From Elusimicrobia bacterium GWA2_69_24 (GTDB lineage Bacteria > Elusimicrobiota > Elusimicrobia > UBA1565), in assembly GCA_001799695.1 (NCBI GenBank), contig MGTY01000094.1, positions 1-58,791 on the forward strand: a DNA stretch of 58,791 nt, given 5' to 3'. Positions within the stretch are counted from its first letter, which is position 1. Every line of letters starts with the position of its first letter. The notes under the pieces were generated by a model. The model worked only from the letters and a program-made list of their open reading frames with translations. It searched no databases and was not told the origin of the DNA. The position numbers and the translations under genes were made by a program. Below are positions 6,466 to 15,552 of the stretch, in pieces.

Positions 6466-8163
6466 TTAGAATTCGCGGGCCTGGAACTCCACGCCTTCCT
6501 GCTCGGCTTCGAACCAGCCCTTGCCCTCCGGCATCTCCGCGTGCAGCCACCAGGTGGTCTGGGGTTCGGAAAGGACCTCAAAACGCTCCCGGGCGTTCTG
6601 GGGGCATCCGCCCTCGTAGACGATCCCGTCCAGCCGCAGGAAGCAGAGCCCTTCCGCCCGGTAGGCCAGGATCTCGAAGAGCTTCCCGGTCTCGAGCGGC
6701 AGCGTGAGGGAGGTTCCTGCCGCGTAGCGCTCGGCGGGAAGCGTGTCCAGCACCCCCAGGTCCCGCCAGCGGACCTCCATGGCGCTCCGGACGCGGCCGC
6801 GTCCCGCGGACCGGGTCACGACGCGCGAGGCGTCGAAGCGCAGGGCGGTCCCTTTCGGGAGCGGGATCCGCGCCGTGACCGCCGAGCCGGGACGGGGCTC
6901 CGCCCACAGCGTAAGGTCCGCCTCGGCCCCGATCCAGACCGGACGGGGGCGTCCCTCCCCCGGCCAGCCCTCGTAGGTGAAGACGCCGCCGGACGCGGCC
7001 GCGAGCGGGGCCGTCGACAGGACCGGGGAAACGGCGGCGGCCGAAGAGGCGCGGACCGGTTCCATTGCGGCCAGTGCCGCCTCGATCCTGGCTGCGTGTT
7101 CCCGCGGGTCGCCGCGGCCCGGCTCGGGCTGGAAACGCGGATCCTCCAGCAGTCCCTGCGCCAGCTTCCGCAGGGCGTCCTTGGCCCGCGCGTCCCCGAT
7201 GGCGGCCAGGGCCTGGGCCCCTTCCGCGACCGCGCCGGGGTCCCGCGCGTTCCGGACGAAGCGTTCCAACATCGGGGTCCCGGCGGGGTCGCCCAGGAAC
7301 CCGGCGAGCCGGGCCGTCTGGACCGCCGGCGGTCCCTCCTCCCTCAGGAGTACATCTTCTAGGGTCCGCAGGTCCTCGGGTCCCACCCGGACCCCGCGCG
7401 AGATCCCTCCCGAAGAGTGCCGGCGCTGCAGGGCCGCCAGGATCTCGCCGCGCACCCGGCTGCCGCGCCCGAAATAGCGCAGCAGGCGGAAGAGAGCCGC
7501 GTCCGCCTTCGGCGATTTGGAGGCGCCCAGGGCCGCGGCGGCGCTGACGGCCTCCCCCTCGGCGACCGACTTGGGGTCCGGTCCGCCGCGCTTGGCCAGC
7601 CGCTCGACCGCGGTCACCTCATCCGTCCCCGTGAACCGCAATTGCGACAGCGCCTCCCGGACCACCGGATCCGGATAGGGGTCCGACAAGGCGCGGTCCA
7701 GGAGCGGCCGCCGATCCGCGTCCGGTATGCGCAGGGAGCCGATGGCCTGCAGTGCGGCGGAACGGAGACCCGGGTCCTCCTCGGAGTCCTCGATGCAGCG
7801 CCGCAGGGCGGGCAGGGCGCCGGGGTCGCCGATCAGTCCCAGGAACGCCGCGGCGTAGAGCCGGAGCTTGAGGGGACGCTCCCGGACACCCAGGTACCAG
7901 GCCAGCAGGCGGACCGACTTCGGGCTGAGGGCCTTGAACCTGGGGGCGAAGGCTTCCAGTTTCCGGTCGAGCTCGCGCTCGTCGAGCGGATGCAGTCCCC
8001 GCCCGGCCGCCTGGAGGGCTTCCATCTCGGCCAGCAGGGACTGGCCGGATTCCCGGCCGGCGTCCCGAGGGTCTTCGAAGTCGACCCGGGACGCGGGGGC
8101 GGCCGCTAGGGGGGCGGACGAAGTCCAGAGGAGCGCCAAGGCGAGCGCGCTAGTCGACCGCAC
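6466..8163 (-). CDS. Secreted HEAT-repeat protein
   Basis: This 565-residue protein has a signal peptide (TSALALALLWTSSAPLAAAP). The region from about residue 85 to 350 is a run of HEAT/PBS-like helical repeats, with recurring phrases such as FLGLIGDPGALPALRRC, LRSAALQAIGSLRIPDADRR and AEGAQALAAIGDARAKDALR. HEAT repeats form solenoids that bind proteins; no catalytic motif is visible. The C-terminal 170 residues (from about VFTYEGWPGEG) are beta-rich with a possible SH3-like segment (LTLWAEPRPGSAVTARIPL). The gene overlaps the metH stop by 14 bp and is probably co-transcribed with it. The partner is unknown. Confidence 0.8.
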   Translation of the reverse strand: MRSTSALALALLWTSSAPLAAAPASRVDFEDPRDAGRESGQSLLAEMEALQAAGRGLHPLDERELDRKLEAFAPRFKALSPKSVRLLAWYLGVRERPLKLRLYAAAFLGLIGDPGALPALRRCIEDSEEDPGLRSAALQAIGSLRIPDADRRPLLDRALSDPYPDPVVREALSQLRFTGTDEVTAVERLAKRGGPDPKSVAEGEAVSAAAALGASKSPKADAALFRLLRYFGRGSRVRGEILAALQRRHSSGGISRGVRVGPEDLRTLEDVLLREEGPPAVQTARLAGFLGDPAGTPMLERFVRNARDPGAVAEGAQALAAIGDARAKDALRKLAQGLLEDPRFQPEPGRGDPREHAARIEAALAAMEPVRASSAAAVSPVLSTAPLAAASGGVFTYEGWPGEGRPRPVWIGAEADLTLWAEPRPGSAVTARIPLPKGTALRFDASRVVTRSAGRGRVRSAMEVRWRDLGVLDTLPAERYAAGTSLTLPLETGKLFEILAYRAEGLCFLRLDGIVYEGGCPQNARERFEVLSEPQTTWWLHAEMPEGKGWFEAEQEGVEFQAREF

Positions 8164-11100
8164 TGAAGTAGCGGGCCTGCGGATGATGGAACACCAAAGC
8201 GGAGACGCTGGCCTCCGGGTCCATCATGAAGCCCTCCGTCAGCTTGACCCCGATGGAGGCTTCCGGCTCCAGGAGGCGCCAGAGCTTGGCCTGGTCGCGG
8301 ATCTCGGGGCAGGCCGGGTAGCCGAAGCTGACCCGCACCCCGCGGTAGCGGCACTGGAACTTCTCCTTGATGGTCAGGCCGGACGGGTCCGGGATCCCCC
8401 ACATCGAGCGCAGATGCTCGTGCAGGAGTTCCGCGAAGCCTTCCGCGCTCTCCAGGGCCAAAGACTGCAGGCCGTGCGATTTCACGTATTCGCCCCGCTC
8501 GCGCCACCCGCCCGCCAGCTCCAGCACGCCCTCGCCGCAGGTCACCACCAGCATGGCGACGTAATCCATGCCCGGCATGGAGACGGGACGCACGAAGTCG
8601 GCCAGGCAGAGCCGCGTGCCCGCGCGCTGGCGCGGGAAGGTGAAGCGCTCCAACTCGCGCCGCCCATCGTGGGAATCGTAGAGGATCACGGAGTCGCCCT
8701 CGGCCTTGGCCGGGAAGAACTGGAACACGGCCCGCGGCCGCAGGAGCCGCTTCTCCACGGCCTCCTGCTGCAGCCCGCGCACGACGCGCGACAGCTCCAC
8801 GGCCTTGGGGTCCCCCGCCTCGAGCTTCGCGGCAAGGTCGCCCTTGAACCCGAGATGTTTGCCGTAGAGCATGACCGGGTTGATGTAGGCGAAGATGCGG
8901 TCCAGGTCGAATTCGGGCAGGATGTGGCGCTTGAGGTCCGGCGGCAGCGGGATGTCGTGGTCGGTGCGCAGGGCGGGGCCCGCCGCGGCGGGGGCTTCCG
9001 GCGCCGCGGCCGGAGCGCGTTCGCCCGCGGCCTGGATCTCGCGCTGGGCCCGGGAGTTCTCCTCCCGGAGCGCGGGACCGCGCGCCGGGTCTTGGAGCCG
9101 GTTCGCCAGGTCGAGCCCGGCCATGGCGTCCCGGGCGTACAGCACGGGTCCCCCGTAGCGCGGCGCCAGCTTGGCCGCGGTGAAGCGCGCGGAGAGGGCC
9201 GCCCCGCCCACGAGGAGGGGCTGTGCGATCCCCGCGGCCCGGAGGTCGTCGGCCGTCGCGGCCATCTGGTGGGCGGATTTGACCAAGAGGCCCGAGAGCC
9301 CGATGAGGTCCGGGGCCTCCCGCCGCACGGCTTCGATGAGGGCTTCCGGGGGGACCTTGATCCCCAGGTCCACGACCGTGAAGCCGTTGTTCTTTAGGAT
9401 GATGTGGACCAGGTTCTTGCCGATGTCGTGCACGTCCCCCTTGACCGTGGCCAGGAGGAGCTTGCCCCGCGCCGCGACGGAGGCCTGGTCCATGCGCGGC
9501 TCCAGGTGCGACACGGCGGCCTTCATGACCTCCGCGGAGCGGAGCACCTCCGCCACGATGAGCTCGTTGGCCGCGAAGCGTTTGCCCACCTCGGCCATCC
9601 CCCGCATGAGGGGGCCGTTGATGATGGCAAGCGGGGTCTTTCCGGAAGACAGCAGGGCGTCGAGGTCTTGCGTCAGTCCTTCCTTGGAACCTTCCACCAC
9701 GTCCCGGGAGAGGCGCTCGTCGACGGAGAGCTTCAGCCGGTCGTCGGCCGGACGCGCCAGGAGCTTGGCGTCCCGGAAGCGCGCCGTGAAGCGGGAGATG
9801 GGGTCCGCGCCCTGGGGGTGCGGCTCGGCGGCCGGCCCCTTCCAGAACAGGACCTCTTCCGCGATGCTGCGGTCCTCCTCTTTGAGCGTGGCGTAGCGCG
9901 CGAGCTTCTCCGCGTTCACGATGGCCAGGTCCAGGCCGGCTTCGACGCAGTGGTGGAGGAACACCGCGTTGAGGATCTCGCGGCCGGCCGGCGGCAGGCC
10001 GAAGGAGACGTTGGAGACCCCGAGCACGGTCTTGCAGGCGGGGAACTCCGCCTTGACGAGGCGCAGCCCCTCGATGGTCTCCCGGGCCGCTCCCCAATAC
10101 CCCTTGTCTCCCGTGGCGCAGGGGAAGACCAGGCAGTCGAAGTAGATGTCCGGAGCCGGGATGCCGTACTTTCCGGTGAGGAGCCCGTGGCACCGGCGGG
10201 CGATCGCCAGCTTGCGCTCGCGGGTCACGGCCATCCCGGACTGCTTGTCCTCGTCGATGGTTCCCACCACCAGCGCGGCGCCGTAGCGCCGGGCCAGGCC
10301 GCAGACCTGGCCGAAGCGCTTCTCGCCGTCCTCCAGGTTGATGGAGTTGATGATGGCCTTGCCGGGCAGACGTTCGAGCGCCGCCGCCACCACGGCGGCA
10401 TCGGTGGAATCGACCATGATGGGCGCCTTCACCGCGCGGGTCAGGGCATCCAGGAAGCGGATCATGTCGGTCCGTTCGTCGCGGTCCGAATTAGACAGGC
10501 AAACGTCCAGGACCTGCGCGCCGCCCCGCACCTGCCGCCGTCCGACCTCGACCGCCCGGTCGATCTCGCCGGCCGCGATCATGTCCCGGAAGAGCTTCGA
10601 ACCCACCGAGTTCGTCCGCTCGCCGATGAGGGCCGGCCGCCGGTCCGATTCCAGGACCAGGGGTTCCAGTCCGCTCACCGCGCTCCGGCGCTCGGGGCGC
10701 TGCCGGCGCGGCGTGCCGCGCGCCGCCTCGACGGCGATGGCGCGGATGTGCTCGGGCGTCGTGCCGCAGCACCCGCCCACGATGTTCACCCAGCCCTCGT
10801 CGCAGAAGCGCCGGATGCGGCGGGCCAGGTCCGCGGGCCCCAGGGGATAGCGGCCGTTCTCGTCGGGGAGCCCCGCGTTCGGATAGCAGAGCACCGCGAA
10901 GGGGGACACCTCGGCCAGGGTCCGCAGGTGGTCGGTCATGAAATCGGGGCCGGTGGCGCAGTTGAGCCCGACCGCGGCCAGGTCGAAATGCTCGACCGAG
11001 GTGGACAGGGCTTCGATGTTCTGTCCGCCCAGCATGGTGCCCATGGTCTCGATCGAGACGGATAGGAGCACGGGGACGCGCCGGCCCAGGCGCTCGAAAG

Positions 11101-11641
11101 CGGCCTCGAAGCCCTGCAGCGACCCTTTGACGTTGAGCGTGTCCTGCTGCGTCTCCAAAAGGAGCAGGTCAGCCCCGCCCTCCAGCAGGCCCTCGGCGGC
11201 CTCGGCGTAGTAGCGCCGGACCTCGTCGAAGGTGATGCCGCCGGTCAGGGAGATGGATTTGGTGCCGGGCCCCAGGGCTCCGGCCACGAAACGCGGCCGG
11301 CCGGGCGCTGCGAAACGGTCGGCCTCCTCGCGGGCCAGGCGGGCGGCGGCCCGGTTGAGCTCCAGGACCTTGTCCTGCAGCCCGTACTCCGCCAGGACGT
11401 GCCGGACCGAGCCGAAGCTGTTGGTCTCCACGATGTCGGCCCCGGCCTCCAGATAGGCCGCGTGGACCTTGCGGATGGCGTCCGGCCGGGTCAGGACGAG
11501 GTGCTCGTTGCAGCCCTCGTATTGCGGGCCGCCGAAATCCGAGGCCTGGAGGTCCATCCCCTGCAGGACGGTGCCCGTGGCCCCGTCCAGCACGAGGATG
11601 CGCTCCTTGAGGATGGCGACGAGGTCCCTATCGTTCTCCAC
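8150..11641 (-). CDS. metH: Cobalamin-dependent methionine synthase
   Basis: MetH transfers the methyl group of 5-methyltetrahydrofolate to homocysteine through cobalamin, making methionine. At 1163 residues it has all four modules. The homocysteine-binding barrel is at about 1-310, with zinc ligands Cys228 (GLNCATGP) and Cys291-292 (GGCCGTTPEH). The pterin-binding barrel is at about 330-600 (IGERTNSVGS). The cap and B12 domain is at about 640-890 with the D-x-H-x2-G motif DVHDIGKN, His738 being the lower cobalt ligand. The activation domain is at about 920-1163 (SFGYPACPEIRD, the SAM-binding region). It is slightly shorter than the E. coli enzyme. It overlaps the gene before and the gene after by 14 bp each. 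Confidence 0.97.
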   Translation of the reverse strand: MENDRDLVAILKERILVLDGATGTVLQGMDLQASDFGGPQYEGCNEHLVLTRPDAIRKVHAAYLEAGADIVETNSFGSVRHVLAEYGLQDKVLELNRAAARLAREEADRFAAPGRPRFVAGALGPGTKSISLTGGITFDEVRRYYAEAAEGLLEGGADLLLLETQQDTLNVKGSLQGFEAAFERLGRRVPVLLSVSIETMGTMLGGQNIEALSTSVEHFDLAAVGLNCATGPDFMTDHLRTLAEVSPFAVLCYPNAGLPDENGRYPLGPADLARRIRRFCDEGWVNIVGGCCGTTPEHIRAIAVEAARGTPRRQRPERRSAVSGLEPLVLESDRRPALIGERTNSVGSKLFRDMIAAGEIDRAVEVGRRQVRGGAQVLDVCLSNSDRDERTDMIRFLDALTRAVKAPIMVDSTDAAVVAAALERLPGKAIINSINLEDGEKRFGQVCGLARRYGAALVVGTIDEDKQSGMAVTRERKLAIARRCHGLLTGKYGIPAPDIYFDCLVFPCATGDKGYWGAARETIEGLRLVKAEFPACKTVLGVSNVSFGLPPAGREILNAVFLHHCVEAGLDLAIVNAEKLARYATLKEEDRSIAEEVLFWKGPAAEPHPQGADPISRFTARFRDAKLLARPADDRLKLSVDERLSRDVVEGSKEGLTQDLDALLSSGKTPLAIINGPLMRGMAEVGKRFAANELIVAEVLRSAEVMKAAVSHLEPRMDQASVAARGKLLLATVKGDVHDIGKNLVHIILKNNGFTVVDLGIKVPPEALIEAVRREAPDLIGLSGLLVKSAHQMAATADDLRAAGIAQPLLVGGAALSARFTAAKLAPRYGGPVLYARDAMAGLDLANRLQDPARGPALREENSRAQREIQAAGERAPAAAPEAPAAAGPALRTDHDIPLPPDLKRHILPEFDLDRIFAYINPVMLYGKHLGFKGDLAAKLEAGDPKAVELSRVVRGLQQEAVEKRLLRPRAVFQFFPAKAEGDSVILYDSHDGRRELERFTFPRQRAGTRLCLADFVRPVSMPGMDYVAMLVVTCGEGVLELAGGWRERGEYVKSHGLQSLALESAEGFAELLHEHLRSMWGIPDPSGLTIKEKFQCRYRGVRVSFGYPACPEIRDQAKLWRLLEPEASIGVKLTEGFMMDPEASVSALVFHHPQARYFSAVD

Positions 11642-12563
11642 GCGGGGCTCCTTCCACGATCTTGCGGAACCGTTGATCGCGGCGTAAATCCGAGAATTCC
11701 GGTGCGGCCGAGGCCTTCTGGGCGAAGTCCGACTCCCGCTTGACCGCGATCTTCAGGGCGGCGAGCCCCTCTTCGATGCGCCCCTGCAGGACCAGAAAAC
11801 GGGCGTGATGGAACTGGGCCACCCCGGACTCCGGGTCTAGTCCCGTGGCGATGTAGAGCTCGCGCTCCGCCCCCTCCAGGTCCGAGGCGTCCTGGTAGAG
11901 CAGCAGGCCGTTGGTGGTGTGCGCGCGGGCCCGCTCCCGCCGCACATCGGGGTTTTCGATGCGCACGAGTCTCAGGAAGTGGCTGTCCCGCGGCTTCGAC
12001 CGGTTCCGGAACACGGTCAGCAGGCACGTCCCCAGGGGCGAATAGTAGATGCGCGATAGTTCGAAGGCGGGGCCGGGCCAGCGCGGGTTGTAGCCCAGGC
12101 GGAAGGTCGCCGTGGTCTTGATGACGTTGTCGAGTCCCGGCTGGGCCGCAACCTCCTCCCGCCGTATCTCCTCGACCCGGCCCCGGACGTCGAACCCCCG
12201 CTGCGCGAGGTCGGCCTTGACCTTCTCCAGGATGTCCCAGCCCCAGGGCTTCTTGCTCCCGGATTGGTAGATCCACTCCCCCTTCTCAGCGTTAGAATCG
12301 GGCGGCAGGATCAGGGTCCCTACCCGCCAGCGGTCGGGCTCGCCCTGGAGCCCCTTGCCGGTGGGGGGGAAGCTGACATAATGGAGGGCCACGCCGCAGG
12401 AGGTGTTCCAGCCCAGGAAATGGAGCTCGTCGTAGCCGGAAACGGTCTTGGTCCCGGTGTGGACCATGACCACGCTGGGGGGCAGGGGCTCCCGCCGCGC
12501 CGCGGCGGCCGGAGCCGCGGCGACCAGAGAAAAGAGCGCGAATACGGCCAGCGACCGTCTCAT
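11628..12563 (-). CDS. Secreted protein with TPR-like C-terminus, first gene of metH operon
   Basis: This 311-residue protein has a signal peptide (RRSLAVFALFSLVAAAPAAA). The central part (about 25-200) is beta-rich with no family I recognise. The C-terminal part (about 205-300) contains two helical pairs of TPR type (RAHTTNGLLLYQDASDLEGA and AQFHHARFLVLQGRIEEGLA). The start is 9 nt downstream of a TATACT box, as for other first genes here. The stop overlaps the metH start by 14 bp. A role in methionine metabolism is not implied, since the protein is exported. Confidence 0.75.
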   Translation of the reverse strand: MRRSLAVFALFSLVAAAPAAAARREPLPPSVVMVHTGTKTVSGYDELHFLGWNTSCGVALHYVSFPPTGKGLQGEPDRWRVGTLILPPDSNAEKGEWIYQSGSKKPWGWDILEKVKADLAQRGFDVRGRVEEIRREEVAAQPGLDNVIKTTATFRLGYNPRWPGPAFELSRIYYSPLGTCLLTVFRNRSKPRDSHFLRLVRIENPDVRRERARAHTTNGLLLYQDASDLEGAERELYIATGLDPESGVAQFHHARFLVLQGRIEEGLAALKIAVKRESDFAQKASAAPEFSDLRRDQRFRKIVEGAPRGER

Positions 12564-12572
12564 TTAAGGTCA

Positions 12573-12578
12573 AGTATA
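12573..12578 (-). promoter_or_regulatory. -10 box (TATACT) of the metH operon
   Basis: The minus strand reads TATACT, ending 9 nt before the ATG at 12563. The 39-bp space to the divergent gene contains both promoters. A short inverted repeat (GTATACC ... GGTATC) spans them. Confidence 0.45.
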
Positions 12579-12590
12579 CCGTTTTTGAGG

Positions 12591-12596
12591 TATCAT
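12591..12596 (+). promoter_or_regulatory. -10 box (TATCAT) of the metallopeptidase gene
   Basis: TATCAT ends 6 nt before the GTG start at 12603. The following six bases are close to those after the -10 at 3621. Confidence 0.4.
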
Positions 12597-12602
12597 GCCG
12601 AT

Positions 12603-13130
12603 GTGGCGGCGACGACCGACGATGTATCTCCAGGCGGGATCCTGGCGGGAGTGCGTGATTTCCTGTCCGGGCTCCGGCGCGACCTGCCCGCGTTGTTCGG
12701 GGAGCCGCCGGCCCCGCCCCGGCGGCCGCGGCGGGACCGCGCCGCGGACCCCGTCCGCGATTTCTTCCAGGAGCGCGTGAGGCATTGGAGCGGGGCCATG
12801 GAGATCGTCCCCAACAAGGTGTTCCTCAAGAACCAGCGCACCCGCTGGGGGAGCTGTTCGGTGAAGGGGAACCTCAACTTCAACCGGGCGCTCGCCGGCG
12901 CTCCGGCCGAGGTGGTGGACTACGTCGTCATCCACGAGCTCGCGCACCTGCGCGAGATGAACCATTCGCCGCGCTTCTGGGAGATCGTCGACCGCTGGTG
13001 CCCCGAGCAGAAAGCGCATCGCCGCTGGCTGCGGCAGAACGCGGGACTGCTCTTCGGGGGGAGGACTACCGCGCGGCGGACGGGGTGGCGCCGGTCGGCA
13101 GGCTGGGCAGCGGGGCCGGCGCATCCCTGA
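12603..13130 (+). CDS. YgjP-like (DUF45) metallopeptidase
   Basis: The product is 175 residues from a GTG at 12603. The family core is complete: KNQRTRWGSCSVKGNLNFNR, then the zinc site VIHELAHLREMNHSPRFW with His111, Glu112, His115 and the third ligand in NHSPRFW. This is the YgjP/DUF45 (M48-related) pattern, a small cytoplasmic metal peptidase of poorly known substrate. No ATG lies in frame before the conserved region, so GTG was chosen; TATCAT lies 6 nt before it. The last 21 codons overlap a small gene on the other strand and look less conserved (Arg/Gly/Trp-rich), so a slightly earlier functional end is conceivable. Confidence 0.85.
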   Translation: MAATTDDVSPGGILAGVRDFLSGLRRDLPALFGEPPAPPRRPRRDRAADPVRDFFQERVRHWSGAMEIVPNKVFLKNQRTRWGSCSVKGNLNFNRALAGAPAEVVDYVVIHELAHLREMNHSPRFWEIVDRWCPEQKAHRRWLRQNAGLLFGGRTTARRTGWRRSAGWAAGPAHP

Positions 13131-13272
13131 GCTGTTCCGAGGCCAAAGCCTGGCGCAGGGTCTGCGGCTCCTGAGAGTCGTCGAGCGAACGCAGATCCAG
13201 GATCACCGCCGGGCCCACGAAGAGCGCCGCCAGAAGGAACAGGATCCAAAGCAGGGAGCCTACCCGAGCCAT
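13066..13272 (-). CDS. Small single-span membrane protein
   Basis: The 68-residue protein has one strong hydrophobic span (SLLWILFLLAALFVGPAVIL) followed by a polar Pro/Ala-rich tail. It overlaps the end of the metallopeptidase gene by 65 bp on the opposite strand, which is a reason for caution. In its favour, the sequence TGATATCCT lies 6 nt before its ATG, the same promoter arrangement as at undoubted genes in this window. Function unknown. Confidence 0.55.
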   Translation of the reverse strand: MARVGSLLWILFLLAALFVGPAVILDLRSLDDSQEPQTLRQALASEQLRDAPAPLPSLPTGATPSAAR

Positions 13273-13278
13273 ACCAGA

Positions 13279-13287
13279 AGGATATCA
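13279..13287 (-). promoter_or_regulatory. Extended -10 element of the small membrane protein gene
   Basis: The minus strand reads TGATATCCT, ending 6 nt before the ATG at 13272. Confidence 0.4.
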
Positions 13288-13290
13288 ACC

Positions 13291-13482
13291 TAGTCGCCGG
13301 AGGGGATGGGCCCTTCGACTGTCCGGAAGACGTTTTTAGGCCCAAGATGTTCTGGGACGCTTGTAGGCCCCCCCGGTGGACCGACCGGTCCTCCCCAGGG
13401 CCCATCCGGCCGACTCCGGGGCGGCCGGCCGCGCCGGACCAGTGTGGCGTACCCAACGCTTCTTTACATCGCCGGCTTCATC
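13291..13482. other. Intergenic stretch without a gene
   Basis: Between the small membrane protein (start 13272) and the sulfatase gene (stop 13584) there are 311 bp without a convincing gene. This left part is C/G-rich and I see no RNA gene or conserved reading frame in it. The right part, from 13483, holds hairpin repeats listed separately. Confidence 0.5.
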
Positions 13483-13502
13483 GTCCCGGCGAAAGCCGGG
13501 AC
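13483..13502. repeat. REP-like hairpin with GAAA loop
   Basis: GTCCCGGC and GCCGGGAC form a perfect 8-bp stem closed by GAAA. The related hairpin at 58716-58735 has ACCCCGGC and GCCGGGGT around GAAG. Both are the common CCCGGC-GAA-GCCGGG type of dispersed extragenic repeat. Confidence 0.7.
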
Positions 13503-13546
13503 CCAGGAGTTGCCGTTAAGCCGTCAGACTGGACCCGGACAAGCCC

Positions 13547-13582
13547 GGGGTGACGAATGTGATTGGACTTATGACTCACTAC
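13547..13582 (-). repeat. 3'-end-associated repeat, copy 1
   Basis: These 36 bp match the reverse complement of 58685-58720 at 33 positions. On the minus strand the repeat starts one base after the TAG stop of the sulfatase gene and leads into G/C-rich hairpins, so it occupies the terminator position of that gene. The other copy stands 2 bp after the stop of the amidotransferase gene in the same relation. Confidence 0.75.
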
Positions 13583-13583
13583 A

Positions 13584-15521
13584 CTAAGGCTGAACCGGAT
13601 CCTTCTCGGAGCCCCGGGAATATATTCCGCTCAAGATCCGATTGCCCGCCACATGGGCGAGGAAGCGGTGATGGGATTGTCGCGACTCGGCCTTCCGGCC
13701 CGGGAGGATATCCTTCAGCTCGTCGGGGTCAGCCTTCAGGTCGAAGAGCGATTCCCGGCCCGCATCGAAGATGTACTTATAGCGTCCGCCGTCGATCAGG
13801 GCGAAGCCTTCGGGGCGCCATGTCCTCAGGGAGTTCGTATTCGCGGCCTCGAACATCCTCCCCTCCGGCAGGGGCTGCAACACGCTCTTGCCGTCCAGCT
13901 CCGCGAGGATCTTCCGGATCTCCGGATCGTGGTGTATGCCCAGGAGGTTCGCCAGCGTGGGGACCACGTCGATGTTGGCGGTAGGCTTGGCGGTGTTGCC
14001 GCGCCAATCGGGGTATTCGGCGTCCAGATGGGCCTGGTATCGGCTCGGGACATAGAGGAAGAACGGGATGGCGAGCAGTTCCTGATAATAGTTCTCGAGC
14101 CGGCTCCTCCGCTTCCTCTGGTCGGCGCCATGGTCGGACACGACCATGAATATGGTCTTGTCGAGGAGACCCCGTTCCTCGAGCAGCTTGATCACCCGGG
14201 AGATCTGGAAATCGCTCTCATGGATCCCGCAATCATAGTCAGGGAGCTTTCCCGGTCCAGTCGGACAGTTCAGGAATCTGTAGCCGATGGTCTCCACTCC
14301 CGCGCCGTTGTGATGCGGCGACTTCAGGCTTACGATGCCGAAGAAGGGCCCGCTCCGGGCTATGGCTCCGATCCGCCGGATCGCTTCATCGGCGACCGCC
14401 GAATCCAGGATACTGAGGTCCGAGACTAGCGGGAGTCCCGAGATCCTGGCGTCATAGAGGTGATCCACGGCCAGCGCGCCATCCGCGGAGGCAAGCCTCT
14501 CGTCGAGTCTGCCCCAAGTGAGCCGGAATGGGAGGATGAGGAAGGTCCTATAACCCAGGCTTTTCGCGTACTCCCAGATCAAGGGGAACTTCCCGAAATC
14601 CCTCCCCGAGCGAGTCGGGTTCAGTCCGGTATACATCAGGACCAGGGCCACGTCAGTGGCCCCCGAGTTGGCGAAGTGGTCCCGGAAAACGAAGGACTGC
14701 CCGCGATGCGAGGCTTGGAAGCGCGTCAAGAACGGGGTAGTCGCAGTCGCCGGGACGTAAAGGCCGCATCTGTCCTGCGATACTTCCTCCAGACGAAAGA
14801 GGATGATGTTGGGCCGATCCCCGCGAGCATAAACGCTCTTCGCCTTCGGGAGACGCATGCGATTCAGCACGAAGCGGTCCTCCTCGGGGGCGGCGCGGAG
14901 GGAGCGGACCAGGTCGAAGGCGAGTCCCACATAGTGCAGTTCGGCGGCCATGAGCCGGGGGCGTCCGAAGATCATGCAGACCGTAATGAATATGGCGGCC
15001 CACGAGGCCGCCGCCGCCTTCTCAACGGGCGTCCATCCGGGAGATCCCCTCCGGAGGAATGCGACCTGGCACCAGGAGGCGTAGCACACCGCCGTGACGG
15101 CCAGTAGAGCCGCGGCCTCCGGCCAGCCCAGCGCTTCCAGCGCCATGGTCAGGCTGTACTGCGGATAGCGCCAGAGGAAATCCGCGAAGCTCACGGAAGG
15201 AAGCCTCCCGAATTCGGCGATGAGGCTCCAGGAAAGGACGAACAGGATGGCCTGGACCAGCGAAACCGTGACCCGGAGAAGAGGGGGGCCGGAGAACCGG
15301 GCCGCTAGGCGATACAGGAAGAAAGTCCCCGGCAATGAAAGCAGGAAGAGGAAGACTTCAGCCCTGGAAAATCCCCCCGGGCCGACCTTGCGAGTGATCA
15401 GGAAGCAGAAAAGGAGCAGATTGGCGGCTACGGAGAGCCGCCAGGGCGTCCAGGGCGTCAAAAATAAACGCCGCCAGGAGCCGAGCTCAAGGCGCGCGGT
15501 CCTCAAAAATCCTGGAGGCAC
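13584..15521 (-). CDS. Membrane-anchored sulfatase/phosphoethanolamine-transferase-superfamily protein
   Basis: The product is 645 residues from a GTG at 15521. Residues 1-215 contain about five membrane spans, followed by a periplasmic domain of the alkaline-phosphatase/sulfatase fold. RPNIILFRLEE carries the first metal site, ANSGATDVALVLMYTG should hold the Ser/Thr nucleophile, FFGIVSLKSPHHNG follows, and FMVVSDHGADQRKRRSRLEN has the second metal site (Asp-His). The layout is that of LTA synthase and phosphoethanolamine transferases, which move phospho-alcohol groups from lipids to envelope glycans; the acceptor here is unknown. It has its own promoter and ends next to a dispersed repeat. 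Confidence 0.85.
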   Translation of the reverse strand: MPPGFLRTARLELGSWRRLFLTPWTPWRLSVAANLLLFCFLITRKVGPGGFSRAEVFLFLLSLPGTFFLYRLAARFSGPPLLRVTVSLVQAILFVLSWSLIAEFGRLPSVSFADFLWRYPQYSLTMALEALGWPEAAALLAVTAVCYASWCQVAFLRRGSPGWTPVEKAAAASWAAIFITVCMIFGRPRLMAAELHYVGLAFDLVRSLRAAPEEDRFVLNRMRLPKAKSVYARGDRPNIILFRLEEVSQDRCGLYVPATATTPFLTRFQASHRGQSFVFRDHFANSGATDVALVLMYTGLNPTRSGRDFGKFPLIWEYAKSLGYRTFLILPFRLTWGRLDERLASADGALAVDHLYDARISGLPLVSDLSILDSAVADEAIRRIGAIARSGPFFGIVSLKSPHHNGAGVETIGYRFLNCPTGPGKLPDYDCGIHESDFQISRVIKLLEERGLLDKTIFMVVSDHGADQRKRRSRLENYYQELLAIPFFLYVPSRYQAHLDAEYPDWRGNTAKPTANIDVVPTLANLLGIHHDPEIRKILAELDGKSVLQPLPEGRMFEAANTNSLRTWRPEGFALIDGGRYKYIFDAGRESLFDLKADPDELKDILPGRKAESRQSHHRFLAHVAGNRILSGIYSRGSEKDPVQP

Positions 15522-15527
15522 GATCCC

Positions 15528-15536
15528 AAGTTAGCA
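15528..15536 (-). promoter_or_regulatory. Extended -10 element of the sulfatase-superfamily gene
   Basis: The minus strand reads TGCTAACTT, ending 6 nt before the GTG at 15521. This supports the GTG as start. Confidence 0.45.
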
Positions 15537-15552
15537 AATCCCAGCGGGGCGG

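Noticed and set aside
12543..12605. Riboswitch before the metH operon (SAM or cobalamin type)
   Set aside because: Only 39 bp separate the divergent genes and the predicted leader is a few bases long; no room for such an element.
13306..13587. Small plus-strand open frame in the 311-bp gap before the sulfatase gene
   Set aside because: It runs through the hairpin and the 36-bp dispersed repeat, its product is low-complexity, and there is no promoter or ribosome site like those of the real genes.
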